Positions 45,000-54,683 of a stretch of 64,000 nucleotides of DNA are shown piece after piece (position 1 is the first letter of the stretch; each line of letters opens with the position of its first letter). Source of the DNA: CAZUZS01 sp964624795 (lineage in GTDB: Bacteria; Calditrichota; Calditrichia; RBG-13-44-9); assembly GCA_964624795.1 (NCBI GenBank), contig CAZUZS010000001.1, positions 93,772 through 157,771 on the forward strand. Reading direction: 5' to 3'. The notes beneath the pieces were generated by a model, which was not told the DNA's origin, did not search any database, and was given only the letters and a program-made list of their open reading frames with translations. The position numbers were made by a program, and so were the translations under genes.

Positions 45000-47900
45000 T
45001 TAACGGATGGCGATATTTACGTTAACTCCGAATTCGAAATATGAGTACTTGCCGGTCCTTTTGTTTTCGCTGGCTGAATATTCGAAGAACATCGAGCCAT
45101 TCACCTTCTGACTAAACCGGTAAGTAACCGAAGGTTTAAATTTTAACGCTGAATTCTTGTCCTGTTCCACAAATTCACTGGAATTCGAACCCAGCCTCCT
45201 GGCATAGGATACATCGTTTGAACTGCTGACCCCCAGGTTAAACTGCATTTCATTATTTAATTTCTTCTTTCTCAGGAAGGGCAGCGGAATCCGGAAACCA
45301 CCCGACTTCGAAAAAGAGAAAGTAACATCCAGGCCGGAACGCAACGATTTGCTGTCACCGCCCGATGCACTGTAATTAAAAGTGGTGCTCGATGTATAAC
45401 GGATGGTGCCGGTAATTCCCCACACCGTGTTTATGGTGATTCCCAGCAGCGGCGAATAATTGTTAGAATAGCTCCACCCGGTTCGTGTTTTACCGCCTTC
45501 ATCGTATTTATCGTTCTCATTGAACTTTCCGCTGCGAGCGTGTTCCACCTGTACGCTTCTTGCAACTTTTCGGAAAATAGAAATTTTTTCCAGGCCGGTG
45601 AGCCGGAACTGCCAGTCGGGAATAAACGAATTCCATGACTTCTTATTCGCTTCCGGATCGTCACCCAGGAAGAAATAGGTACTGGCGACGGCTTCCGTTT
45701 TCTGCTGATTGTTTTCGTTGATATCCTTGGCATAATTATATTTAAACGATGATGACAGATTCTGGATGATATCAAAATCCAGGCTACCGGTAATGATCTT
45801 ACCATTCTTAATGGCAGGAAGGCGCGCCAGCTTGCGGTGGGTGGTGTCGGTGCCCACCCCGGTATCCCTCGAAAAACCCAACATGTGCTTCAGCGTCGGG
45901 ATCCCATCAATATTATAATGACTGAAGTTATCCGTCAGCCGGTAATCAATACTGACTCCTCTCCACGCATTGAAAAAATACCAGATCAACATTGCCGGAT
46001 TAGGCACCTTTAATGACGGGCCTTTACTTTGCTTTTTTCCCTGCTGTTCGGATTGATGCTGTTGCCCCTTTCCTGTTTGGCCGGAAAGCGTGTCGGAAGG
46101 ACTGCCCTTTTCTCTTTGCTGCCCGGTTGATTCCGGCCGCGAGCCTCCTTCCGGAATCCCTGGAATAACATCGGACTTCCCTTCCTCACTTTGCTGGTCG
46201 CCTCCTTGCTGACCGGGCAATCGCGGTTTTCCGCCTCTTCGGGGCGGCGGACCGCCCTGCCGGCCTTGCGGGATTTTTCTTCGACTGGGGTCGTAAATCT
46301 GTTTGGCAAGGGTGCTGGGCTGCAAACTGACACTAATTTGTTTGGAAACTGCCAGGTTGCTGGATTTCTCATTGGTGTTGACGTTGCTGTAATTGTAATT
46401 GAACCCGGACGTATATTTAAAGCTTTGTGTCATCCAGTTGACAAACTTGGGATTATAATTGGCGCTGAAATTCTGATTCATTACTTTATCCACGCCGAAA
46501 TCGAATCTGGTAAAGATAGCCTGCACCAGTTCTTTGGCACGGTAACCTTTAAGATAAGCATCGGATTGGTAGTCCCGGTTGAAGCTCATTGCCAGACTGG
46601 GGAACAGGTTGTAGTTCAGATTCATTTTGCGTGAGGCGGTTGTGCTGACGGTGTTTGTCGCTTCTGTTTCGAGGCGGGCCTGTCGGGTATTTTCGTTGTC
46701 ACGTATACCGAGTGAAAAATTCAGGGAATTTGGTGTATAGTAAACCTTCTGGTTGGCCAAGGTCCGCACAATGGGGCCGTTTCCGAGCCAGCCGAATGGT
46801 TTGAATGCATTATCATTTCCAAACGGAACCTTCAGTTGCAACTGGCTGCTTAAGGCGTTCTGATCGTTCAGCAGACTCGTTTCATCACTGGCATGCTGCC
46901 GGCTCCAATCCATATCCAGCGTGAACATATCCACTGAATACCTTAAGTACCAAGGTGCCCGCGGCCCACCCTGGCGCTGAATGGTTGTTCCAAGCGAAGT
47001 GGTTTCCGTAATGCGTGAATTCTTTTCCAGAACAGGATCAAGTTTGCTTAATCCGAAGAACTGCTGAAACTTGTCGGTCAGTCCTTCCATTTTATAATTT
47101 GTAAGCTGATCGCTGTTGTAGTAATATTTGGGAACATTTTTTGACCGCACGTATCCACCGGAGATTGGGATTTGCAATCCCCACGAGGCAGGGAAGAATT
47201 TATGCAGTTTAAGCCCCATACGATACTGTTGTTTCTCAGTGGTACTCCCGGAACCGAACTGGTCCTCGATGCGCCGGAAATCGGAGTCGACCACTTCCCA
47301 CTGGGCACGGAAATTCGCCACATCGGCCATTGTCAAATCGGCCATGAGGCGCATGGCGGTTCCTTTTGCCCGCTCCACATCGGTTACCCGCATTTCATCC
47401 AGCCAAACCTCCATATTCTCAACTGGAGAATCCCCCACATTCCGGACACCAATCACCATGAAATTAATATTCCGTAAACTGGGCTTGCCCACAACTTTGA
47501 AATATTTTTCCGCATTTGCGGGATCGCTCCGGTAATAGATCGGCTGCCCTCCCAGCGAATCTCCTACAAGGTACTGGTCCTGCTTGGTTTTTGCCAACTC
47601 ATCCAACACAACATCCACTTCGTTTCGCGTATCCCAATGGGGATATACCTTCTCGCCAAACTCATAATAAACACCTTCCGCCGGGCCAAACCGCATATAG
47701 AATTCGAGCGTGGAGTTTGCCAACGGCAGGTTGCGATCCCCATGAACAAACATTTTCAATTTTTTATAATTGATGAGATTCATCTTTTCATAGAGCTGCT
47801 TGGTTGCCTCGGCCTGATCGCCGCGATTCAACTTTCCAATCTGCATGACCAACGATTGTTCTTTGCTCAGCGCCTGTGTAATGCGATCGCGGACCCCGGA

Positions 47901-50900
47901 CACGTCGGGGGGAGAATGGTAAGGCTCCGGTCCGCCGGGAATTTCATCCACATTTTCTTCGGTGTTGTAGGCGGAAATGCTGAATAGGCTGTCGTCTCGC
48001 ACAAATGTGGTTGTGCCGGCCATCTCCACGCCCCGTTCTTCCCATTCGTTTCCGATAAAATCGAAGGTCGCAATTTTAATATTATGATATTGGTCATCCT
48101 TGGGGAGATCATTTATCCATAATCGTACGAAAAATATTTCGCGGAAAGTGGAATCCGGATTTCCAACCACCCATTCGGGATTATAATTGCGGATGGGTAT
48201 CCGGTATTGCCGCCATTCGCTGACGATATTGCCGTCATTGTCCCTTTTTATTGTCCGACCCTTGATATAGGGATTGGCGCTGTCCGCAAGATTAAAAGCG
48301 TAGGTAAAATATTCATTGGTTGTATTTAAACCACCGTTTCCGTCCAGGTCTTCGGTGTCGGGATATTTTGCCCCTTTCGCCTCTCCATTGCCTTCCATGC
48401 CGTTGATGTTCAAAAAATTGGGAGTGGTCTCCAGGGGAGGACGCCACAGGTCAAAGGGATCGGCGTCTGCAGTGCCGAATTTCAATCCATCAAGACCCAA
48501 GTCTTCGCCATCATCCAGCAAACCGTTCAGATTTTTATCTTCGGTATTCAGATTTCGCAGTGAACGCTTATTATCAAATGTAAATGTATTCTTGCGAATG
48601 TAAAAATCCTCGCTGATCCGGCCAATATCGATATTGACCTGACCGGTCTTTCCCTGCACCCACAATTCAAGATACTTGGTTTTATTCTGATCGGGGAAAC
48701 TGGCAGTGCTGCGCATGATCCCCGCCCAGGCCGAATCCGGCGACATGTCCGTATTCTTCCATTGCAGCTCCAGCACATTGGTTGTCGTTCCGGTCTGGGT
48801 GTTGACATCTTTTTTCGGCCAAATATCTTTAATGGCTACCTGGTTATATGGATTGAACCAGAACATTCTCACACGGTTGGCATCCATCGCATACATCAAG
48901 TTGTCGTCCGTGTTGGGAAGAGGATATTCAATACCGTTGGCCGGAATTCTAAAGTACGCCGGAACAGAAGCCGGCGCCCAACCGCGATAAATGATACCCA
49001 GCGGCGTAGTGCGCTCGCTGCCTTCAAAATCGTCCAGATAGGCGACACCGTTCTTCTCACCCAATTTTTCCTCATTAAAGGTATTGGGATTGGGATTCAC
49101 CTGGGCATATTCCGCTTCAACATGCAATCGCGATTCGGCCGAAGTTTCCAAAATTGGGATTTTATCAAGGATACGAGTGATATAATTTGGCTTGAAATCG
49201 AGGGAAGTGTTGACGTCCCAAATAAAATTTCGCACCGGTTCCTGCCCCAGGCGAACGCGCTGGTCCAGGGTGGTTTTATTGAGATAAAGCGCAGTCATCC
49301 CGACAAAGCCGCGATCGCCAAGAGAGTATTCAAGCCGGCCTCCCAACAGGGTTTTTTTGTCCAGTTGGAACAGGCTGCCGCGTTCATACTCGATTTCCAC
49401 GTTGGCGTCCGCACGGCGAGCCTCGGGAGCCAAAATTTGCAGGGTGCCGCCAAAATAGTCGATGGTGTAATCTTTGTCTTTTACCAATTCTCTGCCGTTC
49501 AGGCGCACCACTTCCGATCCTTCCAGAACATTGAATCCCAGGTTAAAGGTAGAGGAAACGGAGCTGGTGGTAATTTTCACGTCAAAACTGTGAACATCCT
49601 GTTGCTCTGAACGGTTTGTTTTGTCATAAAATGGAGCGTTCAGGGAAGGGTCAATTTTAAACTCACTGCCCGCCGGCGGATCGAACGGCGTAAGCGATGG
49701 AAAGATCAGGTATCCATTCACCAGGTCAAATATATTCCCATTCTTTGCATCAATTTTTTTATCCCCGCCTTCTTTAAAATTGCCCTGGTCATCCAGACGG
49801 TCCAGCCCCATCAGATAATTGAACGGTTTGGGATCGCCTTTCGGCTGAACATCCACATCTTCGCCGGTCTTTGTATAGATTACTTTTACATCGAATCCTT
49901 CCTGGGAAATGTCAGCCGCCCCCAGGTTGTAAACATTCTGCATAGCGAGTTTCCACGTGGACGTATAACTTGGTTTGTTAGATTGCGGCTTTACAAGTTT
50001 GAGCAAAACCTGCGCGGAATCCTGGAGCTGGGTATAAAGTTGTCCCTTGGTGAGTCCGCTTTCGGTGGAGTAGGCCACCGCCACAATATCGTCATCGGTG
50101 ACATTCTGGTTGAGCCAGAAGAAGCCCCGGTACTCATCGTATCCAAAATCCTTGTCAGGTTCTAACCGCCGAAAGTAAGCGTCTTCCCGTTTTCCGGGAA
50201 TCTGCACCAGGCTGTCCAGGTTGTTTGGATCCACCTGGTCGGGATCGATCACCGCCCATCCTTTACGTCCTTGTTCATCGGATACCTGGGTCTTTACCCA
50301 GACATCCAACTGGGTAATACGGAATGCCCCCCCATCAAAAACCTGCCACACCATGGTCTTAGGATCATAACCGGATTCGAAGTGCTCCTGGTAGATGCTG
50401 TCAACGAAAAAGAACCGGTTTTTGGTATATTCGTAATCCTTAACGCGGAAGGTATTTTCATCGGCCTTCCCCGTTTTGGTAATCTTCTGTTTCTCGCCGC
50501 GCTCCAGGCTGGCGATCCCCACAAAATTCAGGTGCCCCACCTGCATTTCGGTCTTCAGACCAAACAATCCCTGGTGCTTGGAACTGGCAGACACATAATT
50601 TGTGCTGGGCAGGGAAAGCGAGACGTTTCCGGCTTCAATCGACTGAATAATCTCGTCTTCGTCACCGGTGTAGGTTAGCCGCAGCGTGTTTTCAAAATCA
50701 AAGGTGGCTTCGCTGTTTTGGTCCACCTTTACGCTGACTTTGTCTCCGACCCGGCCTTCTACCTGGAACTGCTGGGTTTGCTTAAACCGCGGGCTGAAAT
50801 TGCCGCGCTGTTCATAAGAAGAAACCGCTGAACCGGAGCGATTTTCGGACCGGCCGGCCAGCTCGAATGAGATATTTCCTGTGACCCGCAATCCGACCCG

Positions 50901-51353
50901 GTCACCACCGAAAATCCTCTGGAATGCCTTGCTGCGGATCTTGACCGGAATATTCAGCTCTATTCCGCCGGCCCCGGCAGTCTGTTCTTTCGAGAGATCC
51001 TTAACCGTCGTTTTGCGCCACATTTCACCGCTGTCAAATTTTAGACGCTGCTTAACATAGTAAGACAGATCCATCGACACCGGCAATTTGTAGTCCTTAT
51101 CAAAAAGGAGCTCCCTGATTTCATATTTGTGCTGGGTCGAATCGACGCTTTCTACCCGTCTGAATTTGCTGAATTGAGATTTAAAGAGAGTTGAGTCGAC
51201 AAAATATTGCGACAAGCCGGGATGTTCCTGCTGAAACAGCGGAACTACACCCGGTGGGGATGAGGGTGGCTTTAGACCTAAAGCGAATGCAGCTATAGCG
51301 GTCAGGTTTTGGATAACCAGAATAAATAAAAGGTACTTACAAAAATTCTTCAA
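45000..51353 (-). CDS. sprA: SprA, type IX secretion translocon
   Basis: A 2117-residue outer-membrane protein matching SprA (Sov), the 36-strand barrel of the type IX secretion system. A signal peptide (residues 1-25) precedes the N-terminal region with YVKQRLKFDSGEMWRK. The body has many repeated barrel and lumen segments, for example GYLIFPSLTPFDPP and EDLGLDGLKFGTADADPFD. The C-terminus (YFEFGVNVNIAIR) is the last strand. It is somewhat shorter than typical Bacteroidota SprA (about 2400). A roughly 95-residue Gly/Pro/Gln-rich stretch at about 1688-1780 looks disordered. The start is TTG with AAAGG upstream. The PorV-like genes and T9SS substrate lie 2-13 kb away. Confidence 0.95.
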   Translation of the reverse strand: MKNFCKYLLFILVIQNLTAIAAFALGLKPPSSPPGVVPLFQQEHPGLSQYFVDSTLFKSQFSKFRRVESVDSTQHKYEIRELLFDKDYKLPVSMDLSYYVKQRLKFDSGEMWRKTTVKDLSKEQTAGAGGIELNIPVKIRSKAFQRIFGGDRVGLRVTGNISFELAGRSENRSGSAVSSYEQRGNFSPRFKQTQQFQVEGRVGDKVSVKVDQNSEATFDFENTLRLTYTGDEDEIIQSIEAGNVSLSLPSTNYVSASSKHQGLFGLKTEMQVGHLNFVGIASLERGEKQKITKTGKADENTFRVKDYEYTKNRFFFVDSIYQEHFESGYDPKTMVWQVFDGGAFRITQLDVWVKTQVSDEQGRKGWAVIDPDQVDPNNLDSLVQIPGKREDAYFRRLEPDKDFGYDEYRGFFWLNQNVTDDDIVAVAYSTESGLTKGQLYTQLQDSAQVLLKLVKPQSNKPSYTSTWKLAMQNVYNLGAADISQEGFDVKVIYTKTGEDVDVQPKGDPKPFNYLMGLDRLDDQGNFKEGGDKKIDAKNGNIFDLVNGYLIFPSLTPFDPPAGSEFKIDPSLNAPFYDKTNRSEQQDVHSFDVKITTSSVSSTFNLGFNVLEGSEVVRLNGRELVKDKDYTIDYFGGTLQILAPEARRADANVEIEYERGSLFQLDKKTLLGGRLEYSLGDRGFVGMTALYLNKTTLDQRVRLGQEPVRNFIWDVNTSLDFKPNYITRILDKIPILETSAESRLHVEAEYAQVNPNPNTFNEEKLGEKNGVAYLDDFEGSERTTPLGIIYRGWAPASVPAYFRIPANGIEYPLPNTDDNLMYAMDANRVRMFWFNPYNQVAIKDIWPKKDVNTQTGTTTNVLELQWKNTDMSPDSAWAGIMRSTASFPDQNKTKYLELWVQGKTGQVNIDIGRISEDFYIRKNTFTFDNKRSLRNLNTEDKNLNGLLDDGEDLGLDGLKFGTADADPFDLWRPPLETTPNFLNINGMEGNGEAKGAKYPDTEDLDGNGGLNTTNEYFTYAFNLADSANPYIKGRTIKRDNDGNIVSEWRQYRIPIRNYNPEWVVGNPDSTFREIFFVRLWINDLPKDDQYHNIKIATFDFIGNEWEERGVEMAGTTTFVRDDSLFSISAYNTEENVDEIPGGPEPYHSPPDVSGVRDRITQALSKEQSLVMQIGKLNRGDQAEATKQLYEKMNLINYKKLKMFVHGDRNLPLANSTLEFYMRFGPAEGVYYEFGEKVYPHWDTRNEVDVVLDELAKTKQDQYLVGDSLGGQPIYYRSDPANAEKYFKVVGKPSLRNINFMVIGVRNVGDSPVENMEVWLDEMRVTDVERAKGTAMRLMADLTMADVANFRAQWEVVDSDFRRIEDQFGSGSTTEKQQYRMGLKLHKFFPASWGLQIPISGGYVRSKNVPKYYYNSDQLTNYKMEGLTDKFQQFFGLSKLDPVLEKNSRITETTSLGTTIQRQGGPRAPWYLRYSVDMFTLDMDWSRQHASDETSLLNDQNALSSQLQLKVPFGNDNAFKPFGWLGNGPIVRTLANQKVYYTPNSLNFSLGIRDNENTRQARLETEATNTVSTTASRKMNLNYNLFPSLAMSFNRDYQSDAYLKGYRAKELVQAIFTRFDFGVDKVMNQNFSANYNPKFVNWMTQSFKYTSGFNYNYSNVNTNEKSSNLAVSKQISVSLQPSTLAKQIYDPSRRKIPQGRQGGPPPRRGGKPRLPGQQGGDQQSEEGKSDVIPGIPEGGSRPESTGQQREKGSPSDTLSGQTGKGQQHQSEQQGKKQSKGPSLKVPNPAMLIWYFFNAWRGVSIDYRLTDNFSHYNIDGIPTLKHMLGFSRDTGVGTDTTHRKLARLPAIKNGKIITGSLDFDIIQNLSSSFKYNYAKDINENNQQKTEAVASTYFFLGDDPEANKKSWNSFIPDWQFRLTGLEKISIFRKVARSVQVEHARSGKFNENDKYDEGGKTRTGWSYSNNYSPLLGITINTVWGITGTIRYTSSTTFNYSASGGDSKSLRSGLDVTFSFSKSGGFRIPLPFLRKKKLNNEMQFNLGVSSSNDVSYARRLGSNSSEFVEQDKNSALKFKPSVTYRFSQKVNGSMFFEYSASENKRTGKYSYFEFGVNVNIAIR

Positions 51354-51497
51354 ATTCGGGAAAATCCTTTTCTTCTCGAAAACTACTGACTATTTACCCT
51401 GGTATCAATAAATCCGCTATACAACCTCCGTTTGTTTTTTGCCAATATATTGACTTATTATAAATTAATCAAGCCAATAATAAGGTCAAAGTGGTGA

Positions 51498-52235
51498 TTA
51501 AAATGGTTCCTGTGGCGATGTGATTTTACTCTTTGCCAGTTGCAATATTATTCCGACCTGCTGATGAATCGAAAGGTTGGTGGTATCCAATTCCACTGCA
51601 TCGTCGGCCTTTTTCAACGGACCGTGGCTGCGTTGTGTATCTTCCCGGTCCCGGCGGCGTATTTCTTCCGCCACTTCTTCAAATTGAATGTGCTCTCCTT
51701 TTTGTTCCAACTCTTTAAGACGGCGGGATGCGCGCTCTTCAACGCTCGCAATCATGAAAATTTTTAGCTCTGCACCAGGGAATACTACCGTTCCAATATC
51801 CCTGCCGTCCATTACAACTCCCCCATCCTTTCCAAGTTCCTGCTGTTTTTTAACAAGTATTTCACGAACCAGCCTGTTCGCGGCAACCGGGCTAATCTCG
51901 TGATCAATCTCGGGCGTGCGGATGGCCAACGAGACGTCCTCTCCGTCCAGATAGATTACCGTTTTTTCATACCCTTTTCCAAATGCCAATTCTATTCTCT
52001 CGGCCAGCCGGGCAACTTCATTCACGTCGGTTACCGGCACCGCAGTGCGCAAGGCTTTCAGGGTTACTGCGCGATACATGGCACCGCTATCGATATAGGT
52101 ATAGCCAAGCGCCTTGGCCACCAACCTGGCGGTGGTACTTTTACCACTGGCTGCCGGCCCATCTACCGCGATGTTGATTTTGTTATCGGCCTTTATCAGC
52201 CTTCTCCTGCAAATCGTTCTTGTATTTTCCGACAA
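51498..52235 (-). CDS. cmk: Cytidylate kinase
   Basis: A protein of 245 residues that phosphorylates CMP and dCMP. The P-loop GPAASGKSTTARL lies at about residues 25-37, preceded by INIAVD. YIDSGAMYRAVTLKAL and VMDGRDIGTVVFPGAELK are family hallmarks, and RRDREDTQRSHGPLKKADDA closes the lid region. The ATG at 52235 overlaps the pseudouridine synthase gene by 53 bases; no closer in-frame ATG precedes the P-loop, so the first 20 residues may be an annotation artefact of a non-ATG start. Confidence 0.93.
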   Translation of the reverse strand: MSENTRTICRRRLIKADNKINIAVDGPAASGKSTTARLVAKALGYTYIDSGAMYRAVTLKALRTAVPVTDVNEVARLAERIELAFGKGYEKTVIYLDGEDVSLAIRTPEIDHEISPVAANRLVREILVKKQQELGKDGGVVMDGRDIGTVVFPGAELKIFMIASVEERASRRLKELEQKGEHIQFEEVAEEIRRRDREDTQRSHGPLKKADDAVELDTTNLSIHQQVGIILQLAKSKITSPQEPF

Positions 52236-52950
52236 GGCGCTTCAGATTATTCACCTCCGCCGGCGTCAGTCTGCGCCATTCCCCTTCCCTGAGATCGTTC
52301 ACCCGCAGGCCAGCGAATTCATAGCGGTGCAGTTCCTTCACAAGATAGCCCAAAACCTCGAACATGCGGCGAATTTGCCGGTTGCGTCCTTCGTGAAGCT
52401 CCACCTCCATGAAACTGGAGTTATCGATGATCCGAATCTCCTCCGCCCGGCAGGCGGCCGTTTTGTGGCCATCCAGCTCAATCCCGCGCTGGAAATGGTG
52501 CAAATCGATGGGGCGTATCCGCCGGTCCAGCAGCACGTGGTATATCTTGGTAATTTCGTAACGGGGATGGGATAGAAAATACGAGAGATCACCATCATTT
52601 GTCAGCAAAAGCGCACCGGTTGTGTTGTAATCAAGCCGCCCCACCGGAAATACACGCTGCCTCAGGTCCACAATATTCAGCACAGTTCTGCGTTTTTTCT
52701 CATCGCTGGCGGTGGTTACAATCCGCCGCGGCTTGTTCAGCAAAATGTAAACCGGTTTCTCCGCGGATTCAATCCGCTGTCCGTCGAATTCAATTACGTC
52801 GGTCGAGGGATCGACCTGGACACCCATTTCGGTGACAACCTTACCATTTACCCGTACAGCTCCTCCGGCAATGAGATCATCGCATTTGCGGCGGGAGCCA
52901 ATGCCGCTCATTGCCAGGAATCGATTCAGCCTAATCTTATCCCGATTCAT
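52183..52950 (-). CDS. rluB: 23S rRNA pseudouridine synthase, RluB/RsuA family
   Basis: A 255-residue RNA-modifying enzyme. An S4 RNA-binding domain (LNRFLAMSGIGSRRKCDDLI, AVRVNGK) leads into the synthase domain. Catalytic Asp is in VGRLDYNTTGALLLTNDG, and LHEGRNRQIRRMFEVLG is the C-terminal signature. The ATG at 52950 has GAGGAGG four to five bases upstream; it overlaps the scpB stop, so the genes are translationally coupled. RluB, RluE and RsuA are hard to separate, but genomic position after scpB strongly favours RluB. Confidence 0.92.
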   Translation of the reverse strand: MNRDKIRLNRFLAMSGIGSRRKCDDLIAGGAVRVNGKVVTEMGVQVDPSTDVIEFDGQRIESAEKPVYILLNKPRRIVTTASDEKKRRTVLNIVDLRQRVFPVGRLDYNTTGALLLTNDGDLSYFLSHPRYEITKIYHVLLDRRIRPIDLHHFQRGIELDGHKTAACRAEEIRIIDNSSFMEVELHEGRNRQIRRMFEVLGYLVKELHRYEFAGLRVNDLREGEWRRLTPAEVNNLKRLVGKYKNDLQEKADKGR

Positions 52951-53632
52951 TTGCCTCCTCGCCGTCGGGTTGATGATTTGATTCGCCATTTCCATTTAAT
53001 TTCATGCCCAGTTCATTCGGCGCAATTTCCTTCAGGATGGTTTCGTGAAACGGATCTCCTTCATCCGCCAGATCGATCAACTCCTCAATCTCTTTTAACT
53101 TGGGAAGGTCATCAAGCGATCCAAGACCAAAATAATCAAGAAATTTGCGTGTTGTTTTATAAAGGAACGGACTGCCCGGCGCTTGTGCTCGCCCGGAGAT
53201 TGTAACCAGGTTTCTGCTCAGCAGCGTCTTGACAACTCCATCGACGTTTACTCCCCGGATTTCCTCCATGTCGTGTTTGGTTATCGGTTGCTTGTAGGCA
53301 ACAATCGCCAGTGTCTCAAGCGCTTTCTGGGTTAGCCGGGAGTTCTGCTTGTTCTGAAATAATTGTTCGACATAATTATGAAACTCAGGCAATGTTAACA
53401 TCTGGTACCCGCCTGCAATTTCTTTTATCTCGAAACAGCGCCCGGTTTCGCGGTATTGTTCATTCAGGTGCTCCACAATCACGGACAATTCCGAGGGCGT
53501 CAAAGCAGGAATAACCTCGCGAATTCTTGAGACGGGCAGGCTCGACTCACTACTGAATAGCAGCGCCTCCACGACATTAACCAGGAAACGCTTTTCTTCA
53601 GCTATTTTTTCCAGCGGTTTCTTTTCGGACAT
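52937..53632 (-). CDS. scpB: Segregation and condensation protein B
   Basis: A 231-residue subunit of the SMC-ScpA-ScpB condensin, which compacts and segregates chromosomes. Two winged-helix domains are visible. EALLFSSESSLPVSRIREVI opens the first; LTQKALETLAIVAYKQPITK and EEIRGVNVDGVVKTLLSRNL form the second, followed by RPFLYKTT-like ending (GSPFLYKTTRKFLDYFGL). It overlaps rluB at its 3' end and lies 105 bases after scpA. Confidence 0.95.
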   Translation of the reverse strand: MSEKKPLEKIAEEKRFLVNVVEALLFSSESSLPVSRIREVIPALTPSELSVIVEHLNEQYRETGRCFEIKEIAGGYQMLTLPEFHNYVEQLFQNKQNSRLTQKALETLAIVAYKQPITKHDMEEIRGVNVDGVVKTLLSRNLVTISGRAQAPGSPFLYKTTRKFLDYFGLGSLDDLPKLKEIEELIDLADEGDPFHETILKEIAPNELGMKLNGNGESNHQPDGEEANESG

Positions 53633-53737
53633 ACTTTTTACATTGCCATCTAATAAAATGATAATTTAAAGCCAATCTGAAATATTTACAAATTGTGATC
53701 AAAATTGTTTGTGATTGATTAACCGGGCAGGTGTATT

Positions 53738-54532
53738 CTACTCTGAGCCATTTTCGCCGTTTACCGAATCCGGCATAAGCTCCTGGTCGCGAAGCTCCAT
53801 ATAGCTTTCTATGCTTAGTTGCTGCAAGGGAACCAAGCGAATTTCCCCGAACACATCCGATTGACGGGCGGAGAGAAAATGCAAACGAATGAGATCTAAC
53901 ATGGCAATAAAGGTGACGATCAATTGAATTTTATTTTCCAGCGGGCGCACAATTTCCCGGAACAGCATATACGGACGATCTCCCAACTGCGCAAAAATGA
54001 ATTTGACCTGGTCTTCGATGGTAATTTTGATCACGTTCACCCGGTGTACGGTTACCTTTGGAATATTATCCAGGGCGGTTTTGAAGGCAGCAAGCAGATC
54101 GAAAAGCGAAACATCGGCCAGAAGGTCTTCCTCTTCCGTCTCCTTTACTTCAGGCTCCGGAATCCCGCGGGGGAAATATTTGCGGCGATGGTTCTCCATC
54201 TCGCCCAGTGTGCCGGATACGTCCTTGAATTGGCGATACTCGATGAGCTGCGCCACCAGCGCGGCACGCGGATCTTCGATCTCCTCTTCCCCATCCAGCG
54301 GCGAGCGCGGAAGAAGCACCCGCACTTTAATCAGCATAAGCGTCGCAACCATCTCGATAAATTCGCCGGCAATATCCAGATCCAGCATTTTCATCAACTC
54401 GATGTACTCCAGGTACTGATGGGTTATTTTGGCGATGGGGATATCATAAATATCCACCTCGTTCTTTTTGATGAGGTAGAGAAGCAGGTCGAACGGTCCT
54501 TCGAAAACGGGAAGTTTTATATTGTATGACAT
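53738..54532 (-). CDS. scpA: Segregation and condensation protein A
   Basis: A 264-residue kleisin that bridges SMC heads. The N-terminus, FEGPFDLLLYLIKKNEVDIY, and DIPIAKITHQYLEYIELM are highly conserved; AGEFIEMVATLMLIKVRVLLP follows, and the C-terminal winged helix (VTFIAMLDLIRLHFLSARQ) contacts SMC. It leads the scpA-scpB-rluB-cmk series. Confidence 0.96.
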   Translation of the reverse strand: MSYNIKLPVFEGPFDLLLYLIKKNEVDIYDIPIAKITHQYLEYIELMKMLDLDIAGEFIEMVATLMLIKVRVLLPRSPLDGEEEIEDPRAALVAQLIEYRQFKDVSGTLGEMENHRRKYFPRGIPEPEVKETEEEDLLADVSLFDLLAAFKTALDNIPKVTVHRVNVIKITIEDQVKFIFAQLGDRPYMLFREIVRPLENKIQLIVTFIAMLDLIRLHFLSARQSDVFGEIRLVPLQQLSIESYMELRDQELMPDSVNGENGSE

Positions 54533-54683
54533 ACCGCTAATTTTCTATTTGTTATTAATTCCGGCACGGAAATTCAGCGAACATGAATACAGCTATCCGG
54601 GCATATCAAGATTAACTTCGATTTATCAAATATTTCAATACTCTCAAACTAAATAATACAATTGACCGAATTATCAACCGCCA

